Assembly: GCF_963169125.1 (NCBI RefSeq)
Contig: NC_084798.1
Location: 174,125,980 to 174,189,979 of the forward strand
Source of the DNA: Humulus lupulus
Taxonomy: Eukaryota; Streptophyta; Magnoliopsida; Rosales; Cannabaceae
Direction of reading: 5' to 3'
DNA: 64,000 nt
The notes below the pieces were generated by a model. That model saw nothing but the letters and a program-made list of their open reading frames with translations, did not search any database and was not told the origin of the DNA. Of the stretch, positions 11,387 through 22,774 are shown piece by piece. The translations under genes and the position numbers were made by a program. Each line of letters starts with the position of its first letter. Position 1 is the first letter of the stretch.

Positions 11387-11695
11387 CTACGCTAGTAAGA
11401 TTTGGTAGGTTGATTGCATGAACTGTTGTAGGGTATCCTCTAAAGATGAGCTCGTTTCTTGTTGAATGGGATATGATAGGTCGGATTGGGCATGACTTTG
11501 ATTATGCATGTTGAATTCATGCCCTTGATTTGGAAATTGGGTATGGCTCCATGAAAAATTTGGATTATAGGTGGGGGTAAAATGGATATCAAAAGATTCA
11601 TGCATATCATACATATCATTAGTTTCTCCATAATTTAAATTTGATTGCTCATAATAGTTGTACTCAGAATTCCAACTATAATTAAAATGATCCAT
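11387..11695 (-). CDS. Short gag-like remnant ORF of the LARD element
   Basis: 102 codons on the element's coding (minus) strand, about 600 bp inside from the primer-binding site. The composition is rich in Asn, Tyr, Ser and Gln. The C-terminus (SSLEDTLQQFMQSTYQIL) resembles a short amphipathic helix found in degenerate gag regions of Athila-associated non-autonomous elements. There is no zinc knuckle and no enzyme motif. It may be a peptide remnant or non-coding, and I assign no activity. Confidence 0.3.
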   Translation of the reverse strand: MDHFNYSWNSEYNYYEQSNLNYGETNDMYDMHESFDIHFTPTYNPNFSWSHTQFPNQGHEFNMHNQSHAQSDLSYPIQQETSSSLEDTLQQFMQSTYQILLA

Positions 11696-11796
11696 TTCAA
11701 GATATATATATATTTTAGAAAAGTAATAAACACAATAATTAAGGAAAAAGAAAAAAAAATTAAGATAACATAAACAATATTAAGAAATGAAAATAA

Positions 11797-12070
11797 GACT
11801 TAGGAGGCACAAGTGCCATCAACTATCACAAAATAAGAGAGGATAACACAAGAGCTAGGAGGCACAAGTGCCGTCAACTAACAAAGTTATAAACGAAATA
11901 AAATTACAACAAAATTAGGAGGCACAAGTACCATCAACTATAAAAATTAAAATGATAGATAGGAGGCACAAGTGTCGTCAACTATAAAAATTAAAAAGAT
12001 ATATAGGAGGCACAAGTGCCGTCAACTATAAAAATTAAAATGATAGATAGGAGGCACAAGTACCGTCAAC
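11797..12070. repeat. Six-copy interspersed tandem repeat with hairpin core
   Basis: The core TAGGAGGCACAAGTGCCGTC (with AACTA following) recurs six times (about 11800, 11857, 11916, 11960, 12004, 12048). The last four copies are about 44 bp apart and the first ones more widely spaced. GGCAC-AA-GTGCC inside each core is an inverted repeat. Some copies carry single changes (GTACC, GTGTC) that weaken it. Confidence 0.8.
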
Positions 12071-12291
12071 AAAAATACAATAAATATAAATATATAAGTA
12101 AGTTTTTTTTTATGGGTGGTAGAACCGTCCCAAATTTTCTTTTTATCTTTTTATTTTAGTTTTTATAGTTTTAAATATATATATTTTTATATTTTTGTAT
12201 ATAATATATATTTTTTAAATGCAAAAATTTAAATAACTAGTAGAAAAATTCACTAACCTTGAGATAAATTTCGTTTCTTTCCCTCTTGCAA

Positions 12292-12310
12292 CTCCCCGGC
12301 AACGGCGCCA
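12292..12310 (-). other. Primer-binding site complementary to tRNA-Asp
   Basis: On the minus strand TGGCGCCGTTGCCGGGGAG is the exact complement of the plant tRNA-Asp 3' end including CCA. It sits 6 nt from the LTR edge at 12317, which fixes the element as minus-oriented. It is not a tRNA gene. Confidence 0.85.
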
Positions 12311-12316
12311 AAAACT

Positions 12317-15300
12317 TGATGGACCCAGAACGGTATGTTTTAAATATTTATAACTCTCAAGCGCACGAATCGTATATGAAGTATAGTGTTCGTGTAAGCA
12401 CAAGATCGAACCCAAATGAGTTGTCTAAAATCGAAAAGAAAACTATTTTAAACCAAAATTAACAAATTTTAACCTAGCTCCAAAGATTGATGAGAGTTTT
12501 GTATAATGAAAATAAATAAAATAAAAGACAATAATAAAGATATTAAAGACAAATATATAAACATAAATTAAAAGTAAAAATCAAGATGGTAAAAGAAAGA
12601 TTATTAAGATAATAGATTCCACAAAATATAAGTTCAAGAATATTTAAAAGTACATTGATTCCCAAGTTTTAGTAATAGTAGAAATTAATCAAACCATCAC
12701 TAATTCAAATTAGATATTCTATTTGAGCACAAGTTTTTATAAAAATATATGATCTATCTTCACTTTTTAAAATTATAATTTCAAAGTATTTAATGTAAAT
12801 CAATCTAATGAAATAACAAATAAATCAATGAACATTATTTATAAGGCAAAACATAATATTTTTGTTCTAAGCATTAGATGTGTACAATTTAATGACACAT
12901 CTTACACAAAGAATATTATGTTTTTGCACTAATGAAGAACAAAGTGTAAATATATGCTAACAATCCAAAATACATGATATTTAAGATGAAAGAAGATATT
13001 TGAATAAGAAAAATCCATAGACTTTGTTGCACAAAATGGGAAATCAACATACAAAATAAATAATATCTAGTTACATATTGTTTCATCATCACCTTAATAA
13101 TCTTAAAAAGATTAGAAATTCATAACTAGAATAAAAATTACAAACCAAAAAATTACAAACATAACTTAGGAAAATTTGGAGGAAACCCCTCAAATTGTTC
13201 CTCTAAAAATACATAGAAAATAACCAAAAAGAAGAAGAAAATGAAGAGAATAGAGGGGTTTTGAAATGTGGTAAGTGTGTAATATAACCTCCTCCCCAAA
13301 ATCAAGCACCCCAAATCCTTTATTTATAGCCAAAAAATGAGTATTAAAAATGAGTATTAATTTAAATTGATTAAATTAATAATAATATGGCAAATAGGGG
13401 TAAATTTTAGGGTGTAATGATGGTGTTTTGGGGTAAAATATGTAGAAAAGTTTAGGTAAAAAGTTGTATTTTTTGGACATTGTGGGACAATGAGACAATG
13501 TTGAAATTGTTGGGCTAAAAAAAACACAAAAGGGCTCGCTAGTGGCTGCTGCAAGGCTGGAGGCAGGGGACAGTTGGGTTGGGCCTAGGTGCTAGGTATT
13601 CGGCAGGCCTTGTTGGCTGGGTGAAGGCAGCTGATGGCTGTTTTGGGAGCTGGAGGCTGCGGGCTGGGCAAGAGGCGTTGGGTGAAGAGGAATGCAGCTG
13701 GGCCTGGCGTGTTGTGGGTTTGCTGGAGAGGCATGGGCCTGCTTTGTGGGCTTCGGTCTGGCAGGAGGCTTTGGCTGGGCAGCTTTATGGTATTTCAATA
13801 ATACCATTTTTCCTTTCTTTTCTTGCTTTCTATTCTTTTTTCCAAACATAAAAATACCACAAATTCCCTAACAAAATAAACATAAAATAAATCATAATAA
13901 AATATTTTCACTATAAAATAAATCAAGTTAATTCTTTGAAAATATTAATTATAACATAATTTATATTTAAAATTTAAGCTCAATAATACAATTTTTTTTT
14001 TACCTCAAACTAAACAACAATAATTCAAATAATTAACTATAACATTTTATAACAAAATAACTATAAAAATACAAAAAGAAAACTATAAAATTAAAATAAA
14101 CCTAATAAATTCAAAATTACTTAAAAACTTAATAAATTACTTAAAAGCTCAAGAATTAAGCAGCAATTTGTTGGAAATGTGCCCTGAAAGCATATGTAGT
14201 AAACATTGTTTTTATGAAATAAATAAATTAATTAAATTTGTTATGCATATATTTTATGGACTATATTATTCTGTGATAATATTAAGTAAATATCAGGAAA
14301 ATTCCTAAGTTCATATATGTGATCTCGAACACGTATTAGTACGAGAGGATTGTGTTTGAGATAAATGAACTTGAATAGTTCCCAGTAAAATAAAATTATG
14401 GAATCTTTAGATTAATTACTGCAAGTATGATCCACTAGTATTATGAATACATGTGATCTAGATCCGGATCACTAGTGTGGTAGGACACTTTAGTGGAGGT
14501 GCTTTATATATTAGAGAATATATAGAACTGGACTAGATATGTTTATTAATACTTAGTTAAATACCGTTTCAAAGTATTAATTAAATATATCAACTGATGA
14601 TCATATGCAAATAGATCTTAATCCTGAAGTTACTATGAACTCCTATTTATGTTATATGAGTTCTTTGATTCACTTGTTAGGGTTTGTCAGAATGATCAAG
14701 CTAGAAACTTTTGTTTTGGGAACTCATTAATATAGATGGTTGGGGACAGAGTATACAAATATGGAATCTATGCCTTCTCGCAAGAGATTGAATAATGGTT
14801 CTCTTAAGGGTTGACTTTTGGGACTGAAAGGTTATTGAGCTCAAATTCATAATTTAGTTATGAATTAACCTTCACTAGTAGAGTCAATGGTACTTAAGGA
14901 AACAAGAGATAATTAAAAGGGTAAAACGGTAATTTTATTCCCGATTAATTATGAACCATTATTAGAGGGTCAAATTGTATGCAATGATTATATCAATGGA
15001 CGCTTTATGATTATAAAGTACTCAGTAAATGAAATGTCTATAATTACAAGAGTGCAGTCTCATATTTATAGTGGAATAATCATGAGATTAATAAATTAAG
15101 ATTATTTAATTAAAGAGTTTAATTAATAATCTCAAATTTATTGGAGCTTAGAATTATAAGTCCATAGGTCCCCATAGCGGCTCTATCAACACTGTTCAAT
15201 GTAAGAGTTGATATGAAGGGAAAATAGTTTAAAGACATATTTAAGAAGAAATTTGTTATTCAGGCCAAATATGCAATTATATGATAATAATGCTTAATTA

Positions 15301-16443
15301 ATTAATTACAAATAAGTTGTAGTTAACAAAATTAATTAATATTTAATTATTGTATAATTTTTGAAATCATATTAAATAATTAAATTAATTTCGAAATTTA
15401 ATTAAATAATTAATTAATTATAATTTTCGAAATTATAATAAATTAAATATTTATTTTCAAAAATTTTGGATTTAATTAATTGGTAGAATTAATTAAATAT
15501 CTTTATTTGAGTGGGAGAAAATAATCTGATAAGTTCAAATTGGATTTGAATTTAAAAGATTAATATTTATTCAAATAATTAATTATATTTGATAATTAAT
15601 TAAAAAAGATAATTAATTTGAATTCAAATTTGAATTAGTTATCAGGTTGTTAGATCTTATCTGGCAAAGTAATTTGAATAAATAATTAAATAAAAATTGA
15701 AAAACCAATTTCCCTAAAAATTAGGAAGCTACACGTTCACACACAGTCCAGTGTAGGGCATTTTCAGGGATGGGTTTTTTCATTTTTATTTAATTAATTA
15801 ATTAATAGATAATTCAAAATTTTGTTTTTGGTTTTTTTCATTAATAGAATAATTAATTAATTAAAAAGTAAATTGTAAAATGGTTACAGATTTATTTTTT
15901 AAAAATTTGAATATTTTCTTTTAAGTATGACTAATCAGGAAATTATTCAGATAAGAGAGAGTGTGTGAGACAACTCTAAAAAATTCGCTCTGTGAAAAAT
16001 AGAACGATAGTTTTCTCTCCCTGAAAATAAAGAACCAATTCTCAGGCCTATTCTCTTGATCTCATGTGTTGAGTACATCAATTAGAATCACAAATAAACT
16101 ATCATTCATTCTCTAAGTGCCCACACATTTCTTCAGGTGTAGAGAACGCTTTGGAAGATCTTGGTGTAAGTACGTGGGAGCGGCTTGGATAGGAAGATCG
16201 TTCTAAATACGAAAAGATAGCAAGGATACTTGATAGGCTTCAAGAGGTATGAATTCTATCCTTATCTTGTTTATGATTAATGTATGTATAATAATGGATC
16301 CGCATATTTAAAGGTAGTTTAAATATGTTACAAAAAAAATTTGTTGTACACTGGGCCAACCACACCACCGTTCCACTGCGTATTAGGAAACTCGTTCCTA
16401 ACACAATTAACACATAAAATAACTCTATTTTATAGAGTTATCA
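12317..16443 (-). repeat. LARD LTR copy B (5' LTR in element orientation), split
   Basis: It matches copy A from TGATGGACCC (12317) through CAGCAATT (14168) and resumes at CAATTAACACATAAAATAAC (16404-16443). The gap is a complete solo LTR at 14169-16403 flanked by the duplication CAATT. It holds the same GC-rich block as copy A at about 13530-13790. Confidence 0.88.
14164..16408 (+). mobile_element. Ty1/copia Angela-like solo LTR
   Basis: This 2235-bp insertion (14169-16403) runs TGTTGGAAATGTGCCCTGAA...TTCCTAACA and is flanked by the perfect duplication CAATT (14164-14168 and 16404-16408). The start closely resembles the LTR start of the BARE/Angela copia group. No internal coding region, primer site or second LTR is present, so LTR-LTR recombination probably left a solo LTR. 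Its middle is very AT-rich with TTAATTAA repeats (15290-15620). It shares colinear segments with the LTR at 23964 (for example GGTCCCCAT after TTGGAGCTT). Confidence 0.75.
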
Positions 16444-17401
16444 ACCAGCAAAGAATTGGTTTGAAAAATATAAAAGACTTTCGATTGCTTCTTGGGATCA
16501 ACTATTAAGAGATTTCAAGAAGCAATTCAAGGCCATGGTCGGCATTAGGCCCGAGGCATCTGCCTTGACCAATGTCCAACAGCAGCCGAATGAAACACTG
16601 AAAAGTTACCTCACAAGGTTTAATTTGGAAGTTGCCCGAGCTCGTGCTGTCGACAATAGTGGCCATTTAATGGTTGTCCGAGCTGGAGTAATGCCTGGAA
16701 GTCCTCCCTGGGAGGATATGCAAAGGAAGCCCGTAAGGTCCTTAACCGAGTTCAATCGACGAGCTCAGAGGTTTGTTAATGTAGAGGAGGTGAGGTCAGC
16801 ATTGAATATGACCTCTCAACCCATAACTACAATAACAAACATAAACTCTGCCTTGACCTCGGCGGATCCTACAACCTCCAAACCCCCCAGGGACAACCCT
16901 TCTAAGAGAAAGAAGAACGAAGGGAATAATCTCGAGGCGGATGGGGCGAAGAAGAAGAAAGGGGAGAGATACTTCTCCGTATACAAAGTGTATACTAAGC
17001 TCAATGAGTCTCGGGAGAATATCTACTTGGCTAATGAAAACCAGGTCCCTTTCAGACGACCTGACCCCATGAGAAACCAAAAGGCGAAAAGAGACTCCAA
17101 CAAGTTCTGCAGATTCCATAGAGATATCGGACATACAATCGATGAATGCAGGCAATTGAAAGACGAGATTGAAGGTCTGATCTCGAGAGGATATTTCAGG
17201 CAATATGTGAGAAATCAAAACCCCAATCAGGCTTCCACCAGCCAAAGGGCAGCAACTGTACCACCTGCTCAGAACATCAACTCCCGAGCACGGGAAGACG
17301 AACGACCCCCTCCGATTGATGGAGAAGATGTCATAACCATCTCGGGGGAGGGGGCATATCGCAAGATCAGGCAGGAATGCCCAGAAAAGATATGTGAATG
17401 A
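16444..17401 (+). pseudogene. gag: Element 1 gag, C-terminal part with zinc knuckle
   Basis: Reading resumes in one open frame as PAKNWFEKYKRL, the continuation of the capsid domain cut at 8064. It then passes through the conserved block around QFKAMVG, LKSYLTRFN and FNRRAQRFVN. A Lys-rich linker (about 16905-16970) precedes a zinc-knuckle variant at about 17104-17160, CRFHRDIGHTIDEC: the usual second Cys is His, as is common in the Tat lineage. The frame ends at a TGA overlapping the start of the protease frame at 17394, consistent with a shift between gag and pol. This half is intact. The gene is broken only upstream and by the insertion. Confidence 0.87.
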
Positions 17402-17963
17402 GCTGAAAACTGGTGATGGGTCTCTCTACGAACCCGAACCTAGAGCTCCGAAACAGCAAAGGGTTGAATCTCAACCCATAACTTTTACTAAGGATGACGT
17501 GTCTGATGTACAATTCCCTCATAATGACCTGCTGGTGATCACCCTTCAGCTTGCGAATAAGAGGGTGCATCGAGTCCTAATTGACAATGGGAGCTCGGTG
17601 AATATCCTCTACAAGGCCACTTTAGAAAAGATGGGACTCGCGCTTCGCGACCTAAAGGTCTGTGCAACGACATTGTATGGCTTTTCAGGAGAAAGGATTG
17701 CCTATATGGGATCCATCAAACTCCCCGTAACCTTGGGAGACTTCCCAGTCTCGGCAACCAAGATGATGGAATTCGTAGTGGTGGATCTTCCATCGGCCTG
17801 CAACGTACTGCTTGGAAGACCCGCCCTAGTAGGGCTGGGGGCAATTTCGTCCGTAAGGCATCTGGCCATCAAGTTCTTGACTTCTAGTGGAATCGGGACT
17901 CTGAAAGGGGACCAGCTCCTAGGAAGGGAATGTTATAGCATTTCCATTAGAGGGAAGAATTAG
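17394..17963 (+). CDS. Element 1 retroviral-type aspartic protease domain
   Basis: An open frame of 189 residues overlaps the end of gag by a few bases. The catalytic segment is VLIDNGSSVNILY (about residues 62-74), with Asp-Asn-Gly in place of the usual Asp-Thr/Ser-Gly. The same DNG variant is present in element 2, so it is probably ancestral to this group. The flap region and C-terminal NVLLGRPALVGLGA follow. The enzyme would cut the gag-pol precursor. The frame stops at TAG (17961-17963), before RT. After it a 26-bp stretch ending in CAGAA is duplicated in tandem (about 17967-18018). Confidence 0.85.
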   Translation: MNELKTGDGSLYEPEPRAPKQQRVESQPITFTKDDVSDVQFPHNDLLVITLQLANKRVHRVLIDNGSSVNILYKATLEKMGLALRDLKVCATTLYGFSGERIAYMGSIKLPVTLGDFPVSATKMMEFVVVDLPSACNVLLGRPALVGLGAISSVRHLAIKFLTSSGIGTLKGDQLLGRECYSISIRGKN

Positions 17964-18018
17964 ACAAGTGCACAAACACTTGTTGTAATTCAGAACAAAC
18001 ACTTGTTGTAATTCAGAA

Positions 18019-20070
18019 TAAGGACGGGAGAATCTTCGAAATAAACGAGGAGATCGATCCAAGAGTAGAAGAAATGGCTGATCTCGAGCCGCTAGAAGAG
18101 CTTGAAGAGGTCAAGCTCAAAGAGGTCGATCCCCCGAAAATTGTGAAGGTAGAGAAGAACCTTTCAGAAGAAACAGAGTAGCAATTAATTTGCTTCTTGA
18201 GGAAGAACCAGGATGTTTTCACGTGGTTGCACTCAGACATGGTAGGGATAATTCTGAATGTGATAAGCCACACCCTTAACATTGACAAGAGCTTCCCCCC
18301 GAAGCAACAAAAATGAAGACTCCTGGACGATGACAGGAAGAAAGCCTTGAAGGAAGAGGTCGACAGGTTAAAGGCAAATCGATTTATATGAGACACCTTC
18401 TACCCTGATTGGATTGCTAACCCAGTACTGGTTCCAAAACCCAATAGAACATGGCGAACTTGTATCGATTACTCTGATCTCAATAAGGCATGCCCTAAGG
18501 ACTACTTTCCCCTACCTCGGATCGACCAACTCGTAGATGCCACAGTCGGGCACAGACTTATGTCATTCATGGACGCCTATTCTGGATATAACCAGATCGC
18601 CATGCATGCCCCAGACCAAGAGCATACGAGTTTTGTGACAGATAAAGGGCTGTACTGTTACAATGTCATGCCTTTCGGGCTTAAGAATGCTGGAGCCACA
18701 TATCAAAGGCTCGTAAACTTGATGTTCTCCGAGCAGATAGGTAATAACATGGAAGTGTATGTTGATGATATGTTGGTTAAATCTAAACATAACAATAATC
18801 ATGTGGACGACCTCGAAGAATGCTTCACCGTGCTACGAAAGTACAACATGAAGCTCAACCCCCAGAAATGCTCCTTTGGAGTATCGTTGGGGAAGTTCCT
18901 GGGCTTCATTGTGAACGCGCGAGGAATTGAGGTTAATCCTGACAAGATCCAGGCATTAATTGACATGCCCTCACCTCAAAAACATAAAGATGTCCAGAGT
19001 TTGACTAGACGAATGGCGACATCAAGTAGGTTTATCTCGAAATCTACAGACCGTTGTCTTCCATTTTTCAACCTTTTGAGAGGGGGCAAAAAATTCGAGT
19101 GGACAGAGGAATGCGAGCTGGCATTTCAGGAGCTCAAGAAGCACCTCGCGGAGCCTCCCATCTTGTCAAAACCTATCACAGAAGAAATCTTGTACCTATA
19201 TCTCGTTACAACCGAGCACGCCATTAATGGAGAAATCTTGTACCTATACCTTGCGCCGTGCTCGTCCGAGAAGATCAGAAGGTACAAAAACCAGTGTACT
19301 ATGCCAGCCAAATATTACTGGGGGCAGAATCGAGATACCCATTAATGGAGAAGTTGGCTCTCAGCCTAATTCACTCATCTCGAAAGCTCCGATCTTACTT
19401 TCAAACACACCCCATCCACGTGCTGACTGACCAACCACTATGACAAGTCTTGTCGAAGCTAGAAGCCTCGGGTCGATTATTAAAATGGGTTGTTGAGCTC
19501 GGATAATTCGAGATCACTTATCATCCGAGAAAGACCATAAAAGGGCAGGCCTTGGCAGACTTCATAGTGGAGTGTACTGGAATGACCGACGATGAAGTTA
19601 TAACCCCTGCCCACGAGCTATGGAACCTTTATGTCTATGGGTCTTCCAACGAAAATTGATCAAGGGCAGAAATTATATTGATCACTCCAACTGGAAGCCG
19701 ATTTCACTCTGCCTTAAGATTTGGCTTCAAAGCATCTAACAACGAGGCTGAGTACGAAGCTCTACTGGTAGGACTTCGAATAGCCAAGGAACTCAGGGCT
19801 AAAGCGATACATTGCTACAGTGACTCACAGTTGGTGGTCAACCAAATCTTAGGGGAATACCAGGCTCGTGGAACAAAGATGGCTGCTTATTTAGAAAAGG
19901 TGAAAGCAGCACTTAAGCAATTCGAATTCTATACAATAGAGCAGGTTCCTCGAGAACAAAATTCAAATGTAGACGCCCTAGCCAGGCTTGCCACTTCCGC
20001 TAAGGCCGATGCGCTGAATGTTGTGCCAATTGAGCACCTGTCGACACCCAGTATTAGCGAGCCTGAATAG
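18019..20070 (+). pseudogene. pol: Element 1 reverse transcriptase-RNase H (broken)
   Basis: RT and RNase H would copy element RNA into cDNA. The RT core is well preserved from 18400: VLVPKPNRTWRTCIDYSDLN, FPLPRIDQLVDA, FMDAYSGYNQIAMH, MPFGLKNAGATYQR, and the catalytic YVDD (in MEVYVDDMLVKSK) intact. Stops occur at about 18179 and 18389. A short tandem duplication near 19180-19250 (ILYLYL repeated) shifts the frame and ends the RT frame at 19345. Reading continues in another frame with QILLGAESRYPL and a stop at 19441, then stops near 19500 and 19657. RNase H motifs ASNNEAEYEALLVGL and CYSDSQLVVNQI lie at 19726-19850. Inactive because of the breaks, although the active-site residues survive. 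Confidence 0.88.
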
Positions 20071-20082
20071 GAAGATGTCTGC

Positions 20083-21331
20083 ATGATTAACTCCAAGCCA
20101 ACCTGGATGACCCCAATAGTTGAATACCTCAAAACTGAAATTCTCCCAGCAGAATGGAACAAGGCTCGAAAACTTATCTATCAGATTCCCAGATACACTA
20201 TTGTGGAAGGAAGGCTATATCAGAGAGGATACTTTATGCCACTACTCCGATGTGTGACTCCACCCGAGGCCAAGAAAATCCTAGAAGAGATTAATGAAGG
20301 ATTTTGTGGGGACCACACTGGGGGGCATAGCCTATCTAAGAAAATTATACGACAAGGATACTTCTGGCCCACTATCAAAGCAGACGCATTTGAGTATGTC
20401 AAGAGGTGCGATAAGTGCCAGCGGTTTGCTACAATCCTGCGAGCTCCACCTTCTGAGCTAACTATGATGACCTCCCTTTGGCCATTTGCGGTCTGGGGAA
20501 TTGATCTCATAGGCTCATTGCCAATTGGCAAAGGTGGGGTTAAGTACACAGTAGTCGCGGTCGATTATTTTACAAAGTGGACTGAGGCCAAACCTTTGGC
20601 AACGATTACCTCAAAAAAAGTCTTGGACTTTGTGGTAAAAAACATCATCTGCCTATATGGAATGCCAAGAAAAATAGAATCAGATAATGGTACTCAGTTC
20701 GACAGTGAACCGTTTACCAATTTTTGTGAGAAAAATGGGATAATGAAGAGCTTCTCCTCTATGGCCCATCCAGAAGCAAATGGCCAAGTCGAAGCTGTGA
20801 ATAAGACTCGAAAGAGTTCTATGAAGAAGAAATTGGAAGAAGCTAAGGGAAAATGGGCCGAAGAGTTGCCCTAAGTCTTGTGGGCCTATCGAACCATAAC
20901 TCGTACTTCAACAGGACATACCCCTTTTCTCTGATATATGGATGCGAGGCCATTTTACCAATCGAGGTCAAAATACCCACTATTCGTAGCCACGCTTATG
21001 ATCAAGCCCCGAACCAATCGCAGCTTGAAGTAAGTCTGGACTTGATTGAAGAAAGACGGGATGAAGCTTAACTGAAAAATGCAGCATATTAGCTGCGAGC
21101 TACCCGATATTTCAATAAGAAGGTTCGGGACAGGAAATTCGGATTGGGAGACTTAGTGTTAAGGTGCGTGTTCCTAGCTACGAAGGGCCCAGTCGCTGGA
21201 GTGCTCGGGCCCAATTGGGAAGGACCTTATCAAATCGAGTCAGTTATTCGACCTGGCGCCTACAAATTGGCGAGATTAAACGGAGATTTGGTACCGCGAT
21301 CATCTACGACCTTACTATCATTAGTGTAGGA
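20083..21331 (+). pseudogene. Element 1 integrase (nearly intact, then stops)
   Basis: Integrase inserts the cDNA into the host chromosome. The H2C2 zinc domain reads HTGGHSLSKKI...CDKCQRFA (20314-20430). The catalytic DDE triad is visible in WGIDLIGSLP, ESDNGTQF and NGQVEAVNK. Stops lie at 20872 (right after AEELP) and 21069. The C-terminal segment resumes at 21144 (GDLVLRCVF, LGPNWEGPYQI) and ends at 21327. No chromodomain follows, as expected for Tat and unlike chromoviruses. The terminal tryptophan-containing block present in element 2 (WNAMHLKKYYQ) is lost here by frameshift. Confidence 0.87.
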
Positions 21332-21399
21332 ATGATGTCTCCTGTAACCATGCTTGTTTATCTTTACAAAGTTTCTATTAATAAATTGTTCAATCCTGA

Positions 21400-21580
21400 A
21401 TAAATTTCATTTTTGTTCCAGTATGTTGTATTTTTTGCAAACTCTCTTAATTTAATAACTTATGGTCACACTCATAGAATATTAAGGGGGCATCAGTGGT
21501 ATATATACCATAAGTTTTGAAAAATAAATAACTAATAGCATACACAAAAACAAGCAAATGTCTGGACCGTTAACTCAACA
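21400..21580. other. Element 1 spacer after integrase
   Basis: AT-rich non-coding spacer between the integrase end and the tandem array. It contains a possible polypurine-like AAGGGGGCATCAG at about 21484. No gene seen. Confidence 0.5.
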
Positions 21581-22240
21581 TAAAAATAAAGTGTTTGGAT
21601 ATAACCAAATGCCCGAGCTAAGATAATTTGGACATAACCAGATTATTAAAAATAAAGTGTTTGGATATAACCAAATGCGCGAGCTAAGATAATTTGGACA
21701 TAACTAGATTATTAAAAATAAAGTGTTTGGACATAACCAAATGCGAGAGCTAAAATAATTTGGACATGACCATATTATTAAAAATAAAGTGCTTGGATAT
21801 AACCAAATGCGTGAGCTAAGATAATTTGGACATAACCAGATTATTAAAAATAAAGTGCTTGGATATAACCAAATGCGCGAGCTAAGATAATTTGGACATA
21901 ACCAGATTATTAAAAATAAAGTGTTTGGATATAACCAAATGCGCGAGCTAAGATAATTTGGACATAACCAGATTATTAAAAATAAATTGTTTGGATATAA
22001 CCAAATGCGCGAGCTAAGATAATTTGGACATAACCGGATTATTAAAAATAAAATGCTTGGATATAACCAAATGCGCGAGCTAAGAAAATTTGGATATAAC
22101 CAAATTATTAAAAAATAAAAGTGTCTGGAAACAACTAGATACGCGAACCAGTATGATCTATATATAACTAGATCGAAAATATATAAGTGTATGGATTACA
22201 AACCAAACACGACCTAAATAGGTTTGGAACAAACCAGCTA
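21581..22240. repeat. 66-bp tandem array in element 1 spacer
   Basis: Eight full units start TAAAAATAAAGTGTTTGGAT at 21581, 21647, 21713, 21779, 21845, 21911, 21977 and 22043, all exactly 66 bp apart. A degenerate tail follows to about 22240. Each unit carries two related half-motifs (GGATATAACCAAAT and GGACATAACCAGAT), so it probably grew from a roughly 33-bp ancestor. It lies between integrase and the antisense accessory gene. Confidence 0.92.
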
Positions 22241-22774
22241 GAGCTAATTGACAAAAAAATGGGATATAAATAAACCCACTTCAAATTAAGTTGAGATCGA
22301 GGCTGGAATATCTTGCAAAAAGATAGTTTCGACCTCATAACTTTGGGGAGCTACCCAAGGACGGGGAAAAGTAACTAGAAAAGAAGGGTATAACTAAACT
22401 ACCTACCTTACACGCCATACAAGTACTTTCGAGTGCATGGTAAAAGTAAGTTCCGACCTTGACAAATAACGAGATCGGACATGGATACATCGAACAAAAT
22501 ATGCGAGAATGCATGGAAACTCGAGCTTAAATCTAGCATGTGTGTGTATGAATTAACAGACATAAAGGCAAACTTTTAATATAAATTGCTTAAAATATTT
22601 CGAGTTGAGAGATGTAATGCAAAAATATTAAAGTGAAGTCGAGCATGGTATTACAAATATCATAAATAAATAGCTCTTTTATGAGCTGTAAATTGTTTTT
22701 GCCCCAAGGGCATGAAAAGCAAAAGATAAAAACTATTACAAAAGTCTCAGAGGGACGCAGCCCAGGATCGAGAT
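22241..22774. other. Element 1 spacer before the antisense gene
   Basis: No gene. Given the accessory gene's orientation, this would hold its 3' untranslated region and terminator on the minus strand. Short GAGATCGA/TCGAG words typical of this element family are scattered through it. Confidence 0.4.

Larger units (their letters stand above)
9941..12316 (-). mobile_element. LARD internal region
   Basis: This region lacks recognisable retrotransposon enzymes. Two short minus-strand frames deserve mention. 11387-11695 (102 residues) starts MDHFNYSWNSEYNYY and ends with a Leu/Gln-rich LEDTLQQFMQSTYQIL segment, the kind of short gag-like remnant seen in such elements. 10928-11203 is acidic with no known motif. 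A six-copy hairpin-forming repeat lies at 11797-12070 (listed separately). The rest is AT-rich. Confidence 0.7.
8060..16448 (-). mobile_element. Non-autonomous LTR retrotransposon (LARD-like), tRNA-Asp primed
   Basis: LTR copies at 8065-9940 and 12317-16443 (the latter split by a solo LTR) flank a 2376-bp internal region with no pol. Orientation is minus: the primer-binding site (minus strand, 12292-12310, TGGCGCCGTTGCCGGGGAG) lies beside the right-hand LTR. It matches the 3' end of plant tRNA-Asp, as used by Athila-type elements. A polypurine tract on the minus strand (AAGTTTGAGGGTG, about 9941-9955) abuts the left-hand LTR. The target duplication is ACTAG (8060-8064) versus ACCAG (16444-16448), one substitution apart. 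The ACCAG copy restores the gag reading of the host element. With no protease, RT or integrase, it must have been mobilised in trans, probably by an Athila-like partner. Confidence 0.85.

Noticed and set aside
12285..12316. tRNA-Asp gene
   Set aside because: Only the 3' acceptor/T-arm complement is present, at the position expected of a retroelement primer-binding site. No other tRNA arms follow.
21581..22108. CRISPR-like regular repeats
   Set aside because: The 66-bp units are head-to-tail with no unique spacers, in a plant nuclear retrotransposon. This is a tandem array, not a CRISPR.
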